A stretch of DNA of 64,000 nt. Source: Deinococcus arboris. Its GTDB lineage: Bacteria; Deinococcota; Deinococci; Deinococcales; Deinococcaceae. The position numbers and the translations under genes were made by a program. The notes beneath the pieces are model-generated. The model saw only the letters and a program-made list of their open reading frames with translations. It was not told the DNA's origin and did not search any database. The DNA is taken from NCBI RefSeq assembly GCF_009755355.1, contig NZ_WQLB01000003.1, positions 186,001 to 250,000 on the forward strand, in the 5' to 3' direction. Positions 20,139-29,142 of the stretch are shown piece after piece; within the stretch, counting starts at the first letter, position 1; every line of letters begins with the position of its first letter.

Positions 20139-21742
20139 GGAACAACTCCGGTGGGTGGGGTCAGGGGCAGGGCCAGGTGGAAGGTGCTGCCCTGACCGGG
20201 CGTGCTGTCCACCCACAGCTCGCCGCCCAGCTGCTCGGCGGCGCTGCGCGTGACGGCCAGGCCAATGCCGCTGCCCGCGTACTCGTCCATGCCGTGCAGG
20301 CGCTGAAACACGCCGAAAATCCGTTCGTGGTATTCGGGCGCAATGCCGATGCCGTTGTCCTGCACATGAAAGACCCAGCGCTCGGGCTCCGCTGTGGCCG
20401 TGAGGCCGACCTGGGGCGCCCGGTCCGGAGCACTGAACTTCAGAGCATTGCCCAGCAGATTTTGCAGGGCGTGGCGCAGCAGCTCGGGGTTGGTCTCTAG
20501 GGTGGGCAGCGGCCCGACGGTCACGCGGGCGCCTGTCGTCTCGATCTGGGTCTGCATGTCTTCCACCAGTTGCGCGGCCAGGCGCGCGGTGTCCACCGGG
20601 GCAAAGGTGCGCTCGGCGCGGCGCACCCGCGAGTAGGCCAGGAGGTCCTGAATCAGGGTCTTCAGGCGCTGGGTGGCCGCCGTGGTAAAGGCAATGTAGC
20701 GGTCGGCGCGCTCGTCCAGCTGGCCGCTGTAGCGCCGGGCGAGCAGTTCGGTGTAGCTGCCGATAGTGCGCAGCGGCTCTTGCAGGTCGTGAGAAGCCAC
20801 GTACGCAAACTGTTCCAGCTCGCGGTTGCTGCGCTCCAGCTGGGTGTTGGTCTGCTCCAGGGCGTGGGCGGCGCGGCGCAACTGATCCTCGCGGTCCTGC
20901 ACGGCCCCGGCCATCGCGTTGAACTGCGAGCCCAGCAGCGACAGTTCCTGCACCGGGGCAGGCGGCAGGCGGCGGTCATACTCGCCGCGAGCGATGGACT
21001 GGGCGCCGTCATTCAGCTCGCGCAGCGTGCGGGTGACGGTGCGGGCCACACGCAGGGCCGTGACCGTCAGCAGGGTCAGCCCCAGCGCCAGCCCCGCCAC
21101 GCTGATCCAGCGCACCGCGCTGAGGGTGGCCTGACTCTGGCGGGTGGCCTCGGCCTGGCGAACGGTCTCGTTGCGCTGCATGACGGCCAGCACCTCACGC
21201 GCCTCGTTGAGAATGTCCCGGCCGACTCCGTTGCTGACGCGCGCCGCCGCCCGGTCCAGCGACTCGCGCCGGGCGTCCATCTCGGGCAGGGCCGCTTCCT
21301 GCTGCCAGCGGCCGACCAGCGCCTGCACCTTGGCCAGATTGGTGCGCTGCATCTCGGTCACCGCCAGGTCCTGCAGGGCATACGCCGCCGCCTGAAATGT
21401 CGCCTGCCCTTCCTGGTAGGGCGCCAGAAACTCGTCCTGACCCGTGATGACAAAGCCGCGCTGCCCGTTTTCCATCACGGCCACCTGCTGGGTCAGGTCG
21501 CTGATGAGCTGGGTACGGGCCTGGGCGTCCAGCACACTTCTGAGCGCCTGATCGTTGCGCTCCACGCCATACACGACAGCGCCGCCCACCCCCAGCAGCA
21601 GCGCAAACGGCAGCACCAGCGGGCGCAGCAGAAATGACCACAGCGGCTCGGCTGGCCCAGGGCCCAGCGGAACAGCCGGCGCCTGGGGCCGCGCCGCCGC
21701 GCCAGGCAGCAACTCCGCAGAACCAGGGGGAAGGGCCGACAT
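20135..21742 (-). CDS. Membrane histidine kinase with CHASE3 and HAMP domains
   Basis: Two membrane segments (about 35-58, FLLRPLVLPFALLLGVGGAV; and about 213-233, ISVAGLALGLTLLTVTAL) bracket a CHASE3 sensor region with VMENGQRGFVITGQDEFL. A HAMP linker (RTLRELNDGAQSIARGEYD), a coiled coil, HisKA (YVASHDLQEPLRTIGSY, phospho-His) and HATPase_c (NLLGNALKF, DNGIGIAPEYHERIF, GSGIGLAV) follow. TACAAT at 21755-21750 lies 7 nt before the ATG at 21742, fixing the start. It is encoded directly before, and overlapping, its likely partner regulator. The signal sensed is unknown. Confidence 0.93.
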   Translation of the reverse strand: MSALPPGSAELLPGAAARPQAPAVPLGPGPAEPLWSFLLRPLVLPFALLLGVGGAVVYGVERNDQALRSVLDAQARTQLISDLTQQVAVMENGQRGFVITGQDEFLAPYQEGQATFQAAAYALQDLAVTEMQRTNLAKVQALVGRWQQEAALPEMDARRESLDRAAARVSNGVGRDILNEAREVLAVMQRNETVRQAEATRQSQATLSAVRWISVAGLALGLTLLTVTALRVARTVTRTLRELNDGAQSIARGEYDRRLPPAPVQELSLLGSQFNAMAGAVQDREDQLRRAAHALEQTNTQLERSNRELEQFAYVASHDLQEPLRTIGSYTELLARRYSGQLDERADRYIAFTTAATQRLKTLIQDLLAYSRVRRAERTFAPVDTARLAAQLVEDMQTQIETTGARVTVGPLPTLETNPELLRHALQNLLGNALKFSAPDRAPQVGLTATAEPERWVFHVQDNGIGIAPEYHERIFGVFQRLHGMDEYAGSGIGLAVTRSAAEQLGGELWVDSTPGQGSTFHLALPLTPPTGVVP

Positions 21743-21913
21743 CGCGTGCATTGTAGTGCAGCGGTTCTGAAACGCGGGGCCCTGCCGCTGTCTCGCCTTG
21801 AAGGCCGCCCACCGACAGGCCGCTGGCCCGGCCGGGTTCCTCTGCACTAAACCGGCCCAGAACCCTCCACCTTTTTTGAACCGGGTTCAGGAAAGCAGGG
21901 TACAGTGAGGCCC

Positions 21914-22684
21914 ATGACCGACGAGAGCGTGCAGCTCACCCGCAGGGGCGAGGTGGCCACCCTGACCATAACCAGTAAAAAGGGCAGCCTGGGGCCAGCC
22001 TTCTGGCGCGCCGTGCCGGGGGTACTGGCCGACCTGAACGGCGCCCGCGCGCTGGTCGTGCGCGGCCAGGACCTGTTTAGCGTAGGGCTAGATGTGAAGG
22101 CCACGGCGCCGGTAATTGGCCCAGCCCTGGGCAACCCGGCGGCCTTTCACCTCGTCGTGGCCGAGATGCACGCGGCCATAGAAGCCTTCGCCGCGCTGCC
22201 CATCCCAGTGGTGGCGGCCGTCCACGGCTGGTGCATTGGGGCGGGGCTGGAACTGATCGCCGCCTGCGACCTGCGCCTGTGCAGCGCCGACGCCCGCTTT
22301 TCATTGCCGGAAGTGCGCCTGGGCATTACTGCCGACCTGGGCGGGTTGCAGCGCCTGCCGCACCTGGTCGGGCGGGGCCGCGCCGCTCACCTGGCGCTGA
22401 CTGGGCTGCCCATCGACGCTGCGACCGCCGAGCGCTGGGGCCTGGTAACAGAGGTGATGCCGACCCTCGACGCCCTGTTTGCCCGCGCCGAAGAACTGGC
22501 GGCGTACCTAGCGACCCTCCCCTCCAAGGCTCTGGAAGGGACTAAGCGGACGCTCCAAGATGGTTTATCCCATACGGAGAGCCTGCACGCGGCCGTGGCT
22601 TGGAACGCCCAGCACATGACCGCTGAAGGACTGCTGAGCGCGCTGAAGCGAGATGGCAGCAGCGAGCCCCGCCCGACACCCTAA
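21914..22684 (+). CDS. Crotonase-fold dienoyl-CoA isomerase (ECH1-like)
   Basis: A 256-residue crotonase. The oxyanion-hole segments are [10 protein letters not shown] and [20 protein letters not shown]. The catalytic region reads [18 protein letters not shown]: the Glu and Asp positions and the GxxADxGxLQRLP pattern match delta3,5-delta2,4-dienoyl-CoA isomerase rather than plain enoyl-CoA hydratase. The next gene is a 2,4-dienoyl-CoA reductase-like SDR, which fits a role in degrading polyunsaturated fatty acids. TACAGT lies 7 nt before the ATG, with TTGAAC 19 nt further upstream. Confidence 0.85.
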   Translation: MTDESVQLTRRGEVATLTITSKKGSLGPAFWRAVPGVLADLNGARALVVRGQDLFSVGLDVKATAPVIGPALGNPAAFHLVVAEMHAAIEAFAALPIPVVAAVHGWCIGAGLELIAACDLRLCSADARFSLPEVRLGITADLGGLQRLPHLVGRGRAAHLALTGLPIDAATAERWGLVTEVMPTLDALFARAEELAAYLATLPSKALEGTKRTLQDGLSHTESLHAAVAWNAQHMTAEGLLSALKRDGSSEPRPTP

Positions 22685-22722
22685 ATTCGCCTCCACCATT
22701 CGACCGCATTCAGGAGCCTTCC

Positions 22723-23568
22723 ATGACCCAGACCTCTCCCCTCTCCCCTACCTTTCGCCTTGACCTGCTGGCCGGCAAACACGCACTGATTACGGGCGGC
22801 GGCAGCGGCATCAACCTCGGCATCGCCCAGACCTTCGCCGCGCATGGCTGCGCCGTAACGCTGCTGGGGCGTAACCTCGACAAAGCCCAAACGGCGGCCC
22901 AGGGCATCGTGGCCGCTGGTGGGCGCGCGCTGGGGGTCAGCGCCGACGTGCGCGACTTTGCGGCGCTTCAGGCAGCGGCCGTGCAGGCCGTGGCCGAGTT
23001 TGGTGAGCTTGACATCGTACTGGCCGGAGCCGCCGGCAACTTTCCTGCCCCTGTGGACGGCATCAGCCCCAACGGCTTCAAAACAGTGGTGGATATTGAC
23101 CTGCTGGGCACTTATAACACGATTAAGGCAGCCGCGCCCCACCTCAAAACGCCCGGCGGCAACGTCCTGAGCATCAGTGCTTACGGCGTGCCCATCCCTA
23201 TGCAGGCGCATGTGGTGGCGGCCAAAGCCGGCGTGGACGCCCTGACGCGCACGCTGGCCGTGGAGTGGGGCCTGCGCGGCATTCGCGTGAACGCGATTAT
23301 CCCTGGCCCTATTGACGGCACCGAGGGCATGTCCCGCCTGGCCCCCGACGAGAAGACGCGCCGGCAGTTTATGGGCACTGTCCCGCTGGGCCGCTTTGGG
23401 GTGCCGCAGGACATCGCCAATGCTGCCCTGTTTCTGGTGTCCGACGCCGCCAGCTACGTCACCGGCGTGATTCTGCCGGTGGACGGCGGCCAGAACATGC
23501 TGGGCGGCGCTCCGCAATACCAGATGTATCAGGCGATGGGTCTGGCCATGCCGAAGCAAGAAGCGTAA
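22723..23568 (+). CDS. SDR family 2,4-dienoyl-CoA reductase-like enzyme
   Basis: A 281-residue short-chain dehydrogenase. The NAD(P) site is [28 protein letters not shown] replaces the usual NNAG in the way seen in peroxisomal and bacterial 2,4-dienoyl-CoA reductases, followed by [15 protein letters not shown], the K of [18 protein letters not shown] and [13 protein letters not shown]. The usual SDR Tyr is not at its place ([16 protein letters not shown]), again as in the DECR subfamily. AGGAG precedes the ATG by 6 nt. It lies 38 bp after the isomerase gene, so the pair is probably one transcript. Confidence 0.88.
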   Translation: MTQTSPLSPTFRLDLLAGKHALITGGGSGINLGIAQTFAAHGCAVTLLGRNLDKAQTAAQGIVAAGGRALGVSADVRDFAALQAAAVQAVAEFGELDIVLAGAAGNFPAPVDGISPNGFKTVVDIDLLGTYNTIKAAAPHLKTPGGNVLSISAYGVPIPMQAHVVAAKAGVDALTRTLAVEWGLRGIRVNAIIPGPIDGTEGMSRLAPDEKTRRQFMGTVPLGRFGVPQDIANAALFLVSDAASYVTGVILPVDGGQNMLGGAPQYQMYQAMGLAMPKQEA

Positions 23569-23623
23569 AGACTTACGCCAGAGCGCCGATGCCCGGCCTG
23601 GCCACTCAGAGCAGCATGGCCAT

Positions 23624-24451
23624 ATGAGGCTGCTGCACCTTGAAAAACGTCCGTTTCACCGCCTGCGATTCCTCAATGCGGGGAAAAGAGGCGCAACCGA
23701 GACGCAGCAGCTGCCGTTTCTGCGCGGGGTTGTAGACACCTTGCCTGATGGGGTGGACGCTCTCGTCCTGACCAGCGACCTTCAAGGCGTGGTGCGGGAC
23801 TGGGCCGGCACTTCCCAGCTGCTTGGCATAGCCCTGCTAAACGAACTTCAAACGCTGACGGCTCATGGCCTCCTCTCACCACTGGCCCGCACCGGAGCTG
23901 TTCTGGCTGGTGACTTTTACTCGGGCCCTGGCGCTGACCAGCGCGGCGCCTCTGGCGATGTCTGGCCAGTCTGGTCTGCGTTTGCGTCGGCCTGCGCCTG
24001 GGTGGCCGGCGTTCAGGGCAATCATGACCAGTACAGTCGGGACATTGATGACCTGCCCAACGCCTGGCTGCTGGACGTAGAAGAAATCGCTCTGGGCGGC
24101 CTACGGATCGCGGGGATCGGCGGTGTGGTAGGCGACCCAACCAAGACCGCGCGGCGTTCCGAGGAGGACTATCTGGCTGCCGCCGAACTGGTGCTGGCTC
24201 ACTCACCCGACCTCCTTATCCTGCATCAAGCGCCGCAGGGGGGAGCCGGACAACGAGGCTGGGCGGCGCTAACCGCCGCTCTTCGAGAATGCCCCGTGCC
24301 TCTGACCGTCTGCGGCCATGTTCATTGGGAACAGCCGCTCTTTCGCCTAAGCCCTGATCAGACGGTGCTAAATGTGGATAAGCGGGTCATCGTGCTGACG
24401 GCCTCACCTCACTTACACAAGTCTGCTGCGCACACGTCCAGCACGGCGTAA
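23624..24451 (+). CDS. Calcineurin-like metallophosphoesterase
   Basis: A 275-residue protein with metallophosphoesterase motifs: [29 protein letters not shown] and [11 protein letters not shown]. The first block is weaker than usual (no D-x-H at the N-terminus), so the metal centre may be atypical. Substrate unknown. The start has no obvious signal. The last 43 bases overlap the convergent G8-domain gene. Confidence 0.75.
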   Translation: MRLLHLEKRPFHRLRFLNAGKRGATETQQLPFLRGVVDTLPDGVDALVLTSDLQGVVRDWAGTSQLLGIALLNELQTLTAHGLLSPLARTGAVLAGDFYSGPGADQRGASGDVWPVWSAFASACAWVAGVQGNHDQYSRDIDDLPNAWLLDVEEIALGGLRIAGIGGVVGDPTKTARRSEEDYLAAAELVLAHSPDLLILHQAPQGGAGQRGWAALTAALRECPVPLTVCGHVHWEQPLFRLSPDQTVLNVDKRVIVLTASPHLHKSAAHTSSTA

Positions 24452-26928
24452 TCCTTGTCCTTCTGCACGACCAGCTTCAGGTACAGGGTGCCGCCCTCGT
24501 AGGCGTAGCTGTCACCCGTGGTCGCCGCCAGGTTGGCCAGGGCCACCTTTTTCAGCCGGTTGCGGTTGTCCACCCACCAGTCGCGGTACAGCACCGGCTC
24601 GGCGGCGGTGGGCAGCGACAGGCGCAGGGTGTCGCCCGGCTGACGCCCACTGAAGCCCAGTCGCCACTGGGCGCTGGTGTTTGTTGGGGTCACGGTGTAT
24701 GTCTGCCCCAGGCGCGCGGTCGTGCTGACGGTGGTGAAGCTGCCCGGCGTGCCTGTCAGACTGACCTGCCCGTGGGGTCCAGCCACCGTCACGGGGCCAG
24801 GCTTGCCGCCCTTGACGTCCTGCAGCCACAGGCGGGCGTAGGTGCCGGCGCAGACGCTGGCGTTCCAGGCGGCGCGCACCTGACAGTCCGGGGCGCCGGC
24901 CAGCAGGGCGCTGCCCGTGACGCTCAGGCCCGCTGTGCCCGTCACGCTGCCGTCGCTGTCCAGAAAGGTGGCCGACTTGTCGCCGTCCTTATCGGCCTGC
25001 GCGGCGGGCAGGTACACGCGCTGGCTGCCGTCCAGCCAGGTCAGCCCGCGTGCCTGGTTGGCTGGGTTGAGGGGAAAGGCATTTTTCGTCTGGTAGCCCA
25101 CGCCGCTGGCCTGACGCACGCTGCTGGGCGCAAACGCCGCAATGGCCGCGTCCTGAATGCTGACCTGACCGTCGTAGAACTGAAACCCGCGCACCGGAAA
25201 CGCAGCGTCCCAGGGCCGGGGCAAGCTGCGGCCCCCTTCGCCCTTGGCTTCCCAGCTTTCAGGCTGGCCCACGTTGGGGGTCTCGCCCACCAGCAGGCCT
25301 CCTTTAAACACCGAGAGATTCGAGGCGAAGGTCGCGCCTACAGCGTTATCGGCCAGCACAGCGTTTAGCAGCGTGTGGTTTTCCCCGCGCAGCCAGACGC
25401 CGTGGTCGCGCTGCTTGTAGGCTGTAAAGTCGCTGAAGGTGGCGGGCACAGCGGCGCTTTTGGGGTCGGCAGGGGTCGTTACGGGGTCGTAATACGCGGT
25501 CTCGGTGGCGCTGCCGTCGGCCGCCGGGCCGTTGTCCACATTCAGGCCACGGTCGCCGCTGTGGGCCACGTTGCCACTGAATTCGCCCAGCGGCGTGCGC
25601 CGGGGCCAGAGGTTGGTCTTGCTCGCCGCCAGGCCGGTGGGATGCTCGGCCAGACCGTACCAGAAGCCTGTGCCGTCCACGCCCGCCGCCACGTTGTTCT
25701 TGACCGTATTGGCCGGGTTGGCAATCCAGAAGCCGGACGGGCGCTTGTCGCTCTCCAGCAGCGGGTTCTGGCCCTGCTTGCTGTCGGGCGCCTTGACACG
25801 CGTGACCAGATTGCCCTGAATCAGGGTGCCGGTTTCGTCGCCGTCTTCCAAGAAGATGCAGTGGCCCAGCGTGTCGTAGGTCACGTTGTCTTGCACGCGC
25901 AGGTCGCTGGTGCCATGCACCACCACACAACGGTTGAAGCTGGTGTGCAGGCTGTTGCCGCGCAGGTAAGAGGCCGGCGCGCTGCCCAGCTGGTGAAAAT
26001 GCACGGGGTAACGCCGCAGGGTGTTCAGCTGCCCCACCCGCACGAACTCGGTGCCCTCCAAGCGCGCGGTGCTTTTTCCCATGACCATAACGTGGGCGCC
26101 CACGCGGCTTTGCACGGCGTCCTCGGTGGCCCCCACGACGATGTTGCGGCTCAAGAGGCCCACCTCAGCCCGCTCATTGACGGCGCGGCCGGCCACCGTG
26201 ATGGCCTCGCCCCAGTGGGTGTACTTCAGCGGCGCGCCCAGCGTCACGGTCGTCCCTGAGACGCGCTGCACCGTCACCTGTTCGGTCTGACCGGGATTGA
26301 AGTCAGTGCTGGCCAGGGTCAGGCTGTCGCCGCCCTTCCAATCCGGGGCGCGGTCCAGGGTCAGGGTGCTGCTGCCCGCCTTGGCTGTCGCGGCCAGGCG
26401 AGTCCAGGGCAGGCGCGGCTGGCCGTGCAGTTCCAGCGTGCCGTCCATCACGCCCAGCGCGCGGTCGCCCATCCCCATGATGTCCTCGCCGGGCACCGTG
26501 TTGGTCAGCAGAATCTCGGCGTGGTGCGCAAACGGCTGGTCTTCGCGGCCCACCCGCAGTTCGCCGTGCACCATGATCCATTCGCTTTGCAGGGTCAGGT
26601 CTTTCTCGGCGAAGTCTAAGGTGCTGCCTGTAGGGATAGTCAGGCCAGCCAATGCTGGGGGTGACACGTCCAGAATCACGCGCTTGCCTGCCGGCAGGGT
26701 CACAGTGGCGCCGGCTGCTGGTACCGCTCCGCCCCAGGTCGCCGGGTCGCTCCAGGTGCTGCCTGACTGAGTGGGAGCCGGCGCAGGCGAAGGACTCGGA
26801 ACAGCCGGAGAGGTGGGCGTGGCAGGGGCCGCCGGGCTGGTCGGCGCCGGCTCTCCGCCAGCCGACTGTCCACAGCCAATGAGCAACGCAGACAACGTGA
26901 GGGCCAGAGGCCAGCGGTGCTTGAGCAT
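24409..26928 (-). CDS. G8-domain lipoprotein with parallel beta-helix, CEMIP/TMEM2-like
   Basis: An 839-residue predicted lipoprotein: signal peptide ending LLIGCGQ (lipobox Cys about 19), then a Pro/Ala/Ser linker. A G8 domain spans about 57-175 (WSDPATWGG, GKRVILDV, LTLQSEWIMVHGELRVG). The rest is a right-handed beta-helix (YPVHFHQLGSAPASYLRGNS, VVVHGTSDLRVQDNV, GVWLRGENHTLLNAVLADN). This order matches animal CEMIP and TMEM2 hyaluronan-depolymerising proteins, so a surface polysaccharide-binding or -degrading role is plausible. TACACT at 26940-26935 lies 6 nt before the ATG. Confidence 0.87.
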   Translation of the reverse strand: MLKHRWPLALTLSALLIGCGQSAGGEPAPTSPAAPATPTSPAVPSPSPAPAPTQSGSTWSDPATWGGAVPAAGATVTLPAGKRVILDVSPPALAGLTIPTGSTLDFAEKDLTLQSEWIMVHGELRVGREDQPFAHHAEILLTNTVPGEDIMGMGDRALGVMDGTLELHGQPRLPWTRLAATAKAGSSTLTLDRAPDWKGGDSLTLASTDFNPGQTEQVTVQRVSGTTVTLGAPLKYTHWGEAITVAGRAVNERAEVGLLSRNIVVGATEDAVQSRVGAHVMVMGKSTARLEGTEFVRVGQLNTLRRYPVHFHQLGSAPASYLRGNSLHTSFNRCVVVHGTSDLRVQDNVTYDTLGHCIFLEDGDETGTLIQGNLVTRVKAPDSKQGQNPLLESDKRPSGFWIANPANTVKNNVAAGVDGTGFWYGLAEHPTGLAASKTNLWPRRTPLGEFSGNVAHSGDRGLNVDNGPAADGSATETAYYDPVTTPADPKSAAVPATFSDFTAYKQRDHGVWLRGENHTLLNAVLADNAVGATFASNLSVFKGGLLVGETPNVGQPESWEAKGEGGRSLPRPWDAAFPVRGFQFYDGQVSIQDAAIAAFAPSSVRQASGVGYQTKNAFPLNPANQARGLTWLDGSQRVYLPAAQADKDGDKSATFLDSDGSVTGTAGLSVTGSALLAGAPDCQVRAAWNASVCAGTYARLWLQDVKGGKPGPVTVAGPHGQVSLTGTPGSFTTVSTTARLGQTYTVTPTNTSAQWRLGFSGRQPGDTLRLSLPTAAEPVLYRDWWVDNRNRLKKVALANLAATTGDSYAYEGGTLYLKLVVQKDKDYAVLDVCAADLCK

Positions 26929-27066
26929 AAAGAGAGTGTAAATGAGCGGTCAGTCAGCCGCCGTGAAGGACTTCGCAGGGCAAGTGTAACCTTTGGCACC
27001 GTGCAGCACACGGTTTAGCTTCAGAGCCGAAACCTCCCAAACTCAGCAGGGCAGGTTTTCTATATC

Positions 27067-27106
27067 TCATAGTTTTCATAGTTACTTTTTTAATTATGAG
27101 TCATAA
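27067..27106 (+). promoter_or_regulatory. AT-rich operator/promoter region of the NAD-salvage operon
   Basis: In a GC-rich genome this 40-bp stretch is strikingly AT-rich and carries four TCATA/TATGA half-sites: TCATA at 27068 and 27076, TATGA at 27095, TCATA at 27101. TTATGAGTCATAA (27094-27106) is a perfect 13-bp palindrome, and CTCATAGTT (27067-27075) is inverted as AATTATGAG (27092-27100). It probably binds a repressor of NAD salvage; the identity of the regulator is unknown. Confidence 0.55.
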
Positions 27107-27132
27107 GAAGTTTCGCCCGAGGAGGCACCCCC

Positions 27133-28518
27133 ATGATTCCACTCAGCGACGACAACCTGATCCTCGACACCGACAGCTACAAGAGCAGCCACTTCCTGCA
27201 GTACCCGCAGGGCACTACCCGGCTGTTCTCCTACCTGGAATCGCGGGGCGGCCGCTACCCCGTAACGCGCTTTTTTGGGCTGCAGTACATTCTCGACCGC
27301 TACCTGACGCGCCGCGTCACCGCCGAGATGGTTGAAGAAGCCCACGCCCTTATTGAAGCGCACGGCGAACCCTTTCCCTACGAGGGCTGGATGCGTGTGG
27401 TCAACGTGCACGGCGGACGGCTGCCGCTGGAAGTGCGCGCTGTCCCAGAAGGCACGCTAGTCCCCATTCACAACGTCCTGATGAGCGTCACTAACACCGA
27501 CCCCGAATTGCCCTGGCTGGTCGGCTGGTTCGAGACCATGCTGATGCGGGTCTGGTATCCGACCACTGTGGCGACCCAGAGCTACCACATCCGCGAAATT
27601 ATTCGGGTGGCGCTGGAGAACACCAGTGACCGCGCCGCCGAGGAGCTGCCCTTTAAACTGCACGACTTCGGCAGCCGGGGCGTGTCCAGCCGCGAGAGCG
27701 CCGGCCTGGGCGGTCTGGCCCACCTGATTAACTTCCTGGGCAGCGATACTCTGGAAGCCCTGCGCGTGGCCCGCAACCACTACGGCGCCGACATTGCCGG
27801 GTACTCCATTCCTGCGGCCGAGCACAGCACCATTACCAGCTGGGGCAAGGACCACGAGGTGGACGCCTACCGCAACATGGTGACGCGCTTTGGCAAGCCC
27901 GGCGGCGTCTACGCTGTGGTCAGCGACAGCTATGACCTGAAACACGCCATTAACGTCCACTGGGGCGAAACCCTGAAAGAGCAGGTCATCCAGTCGGGCG
28001 GCACCCTGGTCGTGCGCCCCGACAGCGGCGAGCCGGCCGCGATGGTTCGCCTGGCCGTGAATGCCCTGGCCGCCAAGTACGGCACCACCACCAACAGCAA
28101 GGGCTATAAGGTCCTGAACCACGTACGCGTCATTCAGGGCGACGGCATAGACGAAGGCACCATCCGGCAGATTCTGGGCAACCTGGAAATTGACGGGTAC
28201 AGCGCCGAAAACGTGGCTTTTGGCATGGGTGGCGCGCTGCTGCAAAAGGTGGACCGCGACACGCAGAAATTCGCGTACAAAGCCAGCGCCGGCCTGATTG
28301 ACGGAGCGTACCGGGGCATCTACAAAGACCCGGTGACCGACCCCGGCAAGCGCAGCAAGGACGGCGTGCTGGACCTGGTGCTGGAGGGCGAGCGCATGGT
28401 GACGAAGGCCTATAAAACCTTTGACACCGACTTTCCGGGCAGCCTGATGCGGACGGTATACCGCGATGGAGAACTGTTGGTAAGGGATACGCTGGAGGAT
28501 GTGCGGGGGCGAGGATGA
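27133..28518 (+). CDS. nadV: Nicotinamide phosphoribosyltransferase (NadV/NAMPT)
   Basis: Makes NMN from nicotinamide and PRPP, the entry step of the deamidation-free NAD salvage route. The 461 residues match NAMPT throughout: ILDTDSYKSSHFLQYP, FSYLESRGG, FGLQYIL, KLHDFGSRGVSSRESAG, SIPAAEHSTITSWG with the active-site His, SDSYDLKHAIN, VVRPDSGEP and NVAFGMGGALLQKVDRDT. A strong GAGGAGG precedes the ATG by 8 nt, so unlike many neighbours this mRNA has a leader. The stop overlaps the next gene (ATGA), starting an eight-gene operon. Confidence 0.97.
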   Translation: MIPLSDDNLILDTDSYKSSHFLQYPQGTTRLFSYLESRGGRYPVTRFFGLQYILDRYLTRRVTAEMVEEAHALIEAHGEPFPYEGWMRVVNVHGGRLPLEVRAVPEGTLVPIHNVLMSVTNTDPELPWLVGWFETMLMRVWYPTTVATQSYHIREIIRVALENTSDRAAEELPFKLHDFGSRGVSSRESAGLGGLAHLINFLGSDTLEALRVARNHYGADIAGYSIPAAEHSTITSWGKDHEVDAYRNMVTRFGKPGGVYAVVSDSYDLKHAINVHWGETLKEQVIQSGGTLVVRPDSGEPAAMVRLAVNALAAKYGTTTNSKGYKVLNHVRVIQGDGIDEGTIRQILGNLEIDGYSAENVAFGMGGALLQKVDRDTQKFAYKASAGLIDGAYRGIYKDPVTDPGKRSKDGVLDLVLEGERMVTKAYKTFDTDFPGSLMRTVYRDGELLVRDTLEDVRGRG

Positions 28519-29141
28519 AACAGATCTGTATAACCACCTCCTCCATCTGGATTAATTCTCTGATAAGAGCTGAAGTTGAGCCAGCGCAGGCTTTGCCATA
28601 CTTGACCGAACTTGCTAGCAATCTATGCCCACATGATGACTGGCAAAAGTTCGCCGCGATAAACGTTTGCAGAGACGCAACATCATTTAACGGCTGGCTT
28701 ATCAAAGCAATCGAAACTTTTACATCAAATCAACCCAGAGATATTTTACATTTCGGTCTTTTTAATCCTATTTACAAAGATAAGGAGGGGCAGTACGTCA
28801 CCCTGTCAATTTATCTCACTCCTAAGAAAAACCAGTCGTTTGATCAATGGGGAACTGAATCTGATTCGTCTCAGTTCCACTATTACGATTCAGAAGTTTT
28901 AGACAATATTTATTCATACGCTTATGGAAGACCACAATCACTCGGGAACTCCGCAGAGTTTCTCCTCGGTCTAGGGTACGCTTCCTCTCTCGTTCTGTAC
29001 GCAGCACAGTCCTTCGGCTTGCAATTACTTGCAACTTCAACATCACAGTGTGACATCACTATAGGCTTTGACGGCGGCGAGATAGAAACACTCGGGACCG
29101 TCACACGTAGCGGATTTCAGCCCAAATCAAGGGTGAACTAA
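28515..29141 (+). CDS. Unrecognised low-GC protein inside the NAD operon
   Basis: A 208-residue protein I do not recognise. It is predicted soluble, with a mixed alpha/beta pattern; a segment rich in Tyr, Asp and Ser (SQFHYYDSEVLDNIYSYAYG) and a hydrophobic helix (FLLGLGYASSLVLYAAQSFG) stand out. Its codon use is plainly unlike its neighbours: A/T-ending codons are common and the GC content is far below the surrounding genes, a sign of recent acquisition. Its ATG overlaps the nadV stop (ATGA), so it is translated from the nadV message. It may be an immunity, toxin or antiphage component, but no motif proves this. Confidence 0.6.
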   Translation: MKQICITTSSIWINSLIRAEVEPAQALPYLTELASNLCPHDDWQKFAAINVCRDATSFNGWLIKAIETFTSNQPRDILHFGLFNPIYKDKEGQYVTLSIYLTPKKNQSFDQWGTESDSSQFHYYDSEVLDNIYSYAYGRPQSLGNSAEFLLGLGYASSLVLYAAQSFGLQLLATSTSQCDITIGFDGGEIETLGTVTRSGFQPKSRVN

Positions 29142-29142
29142 C

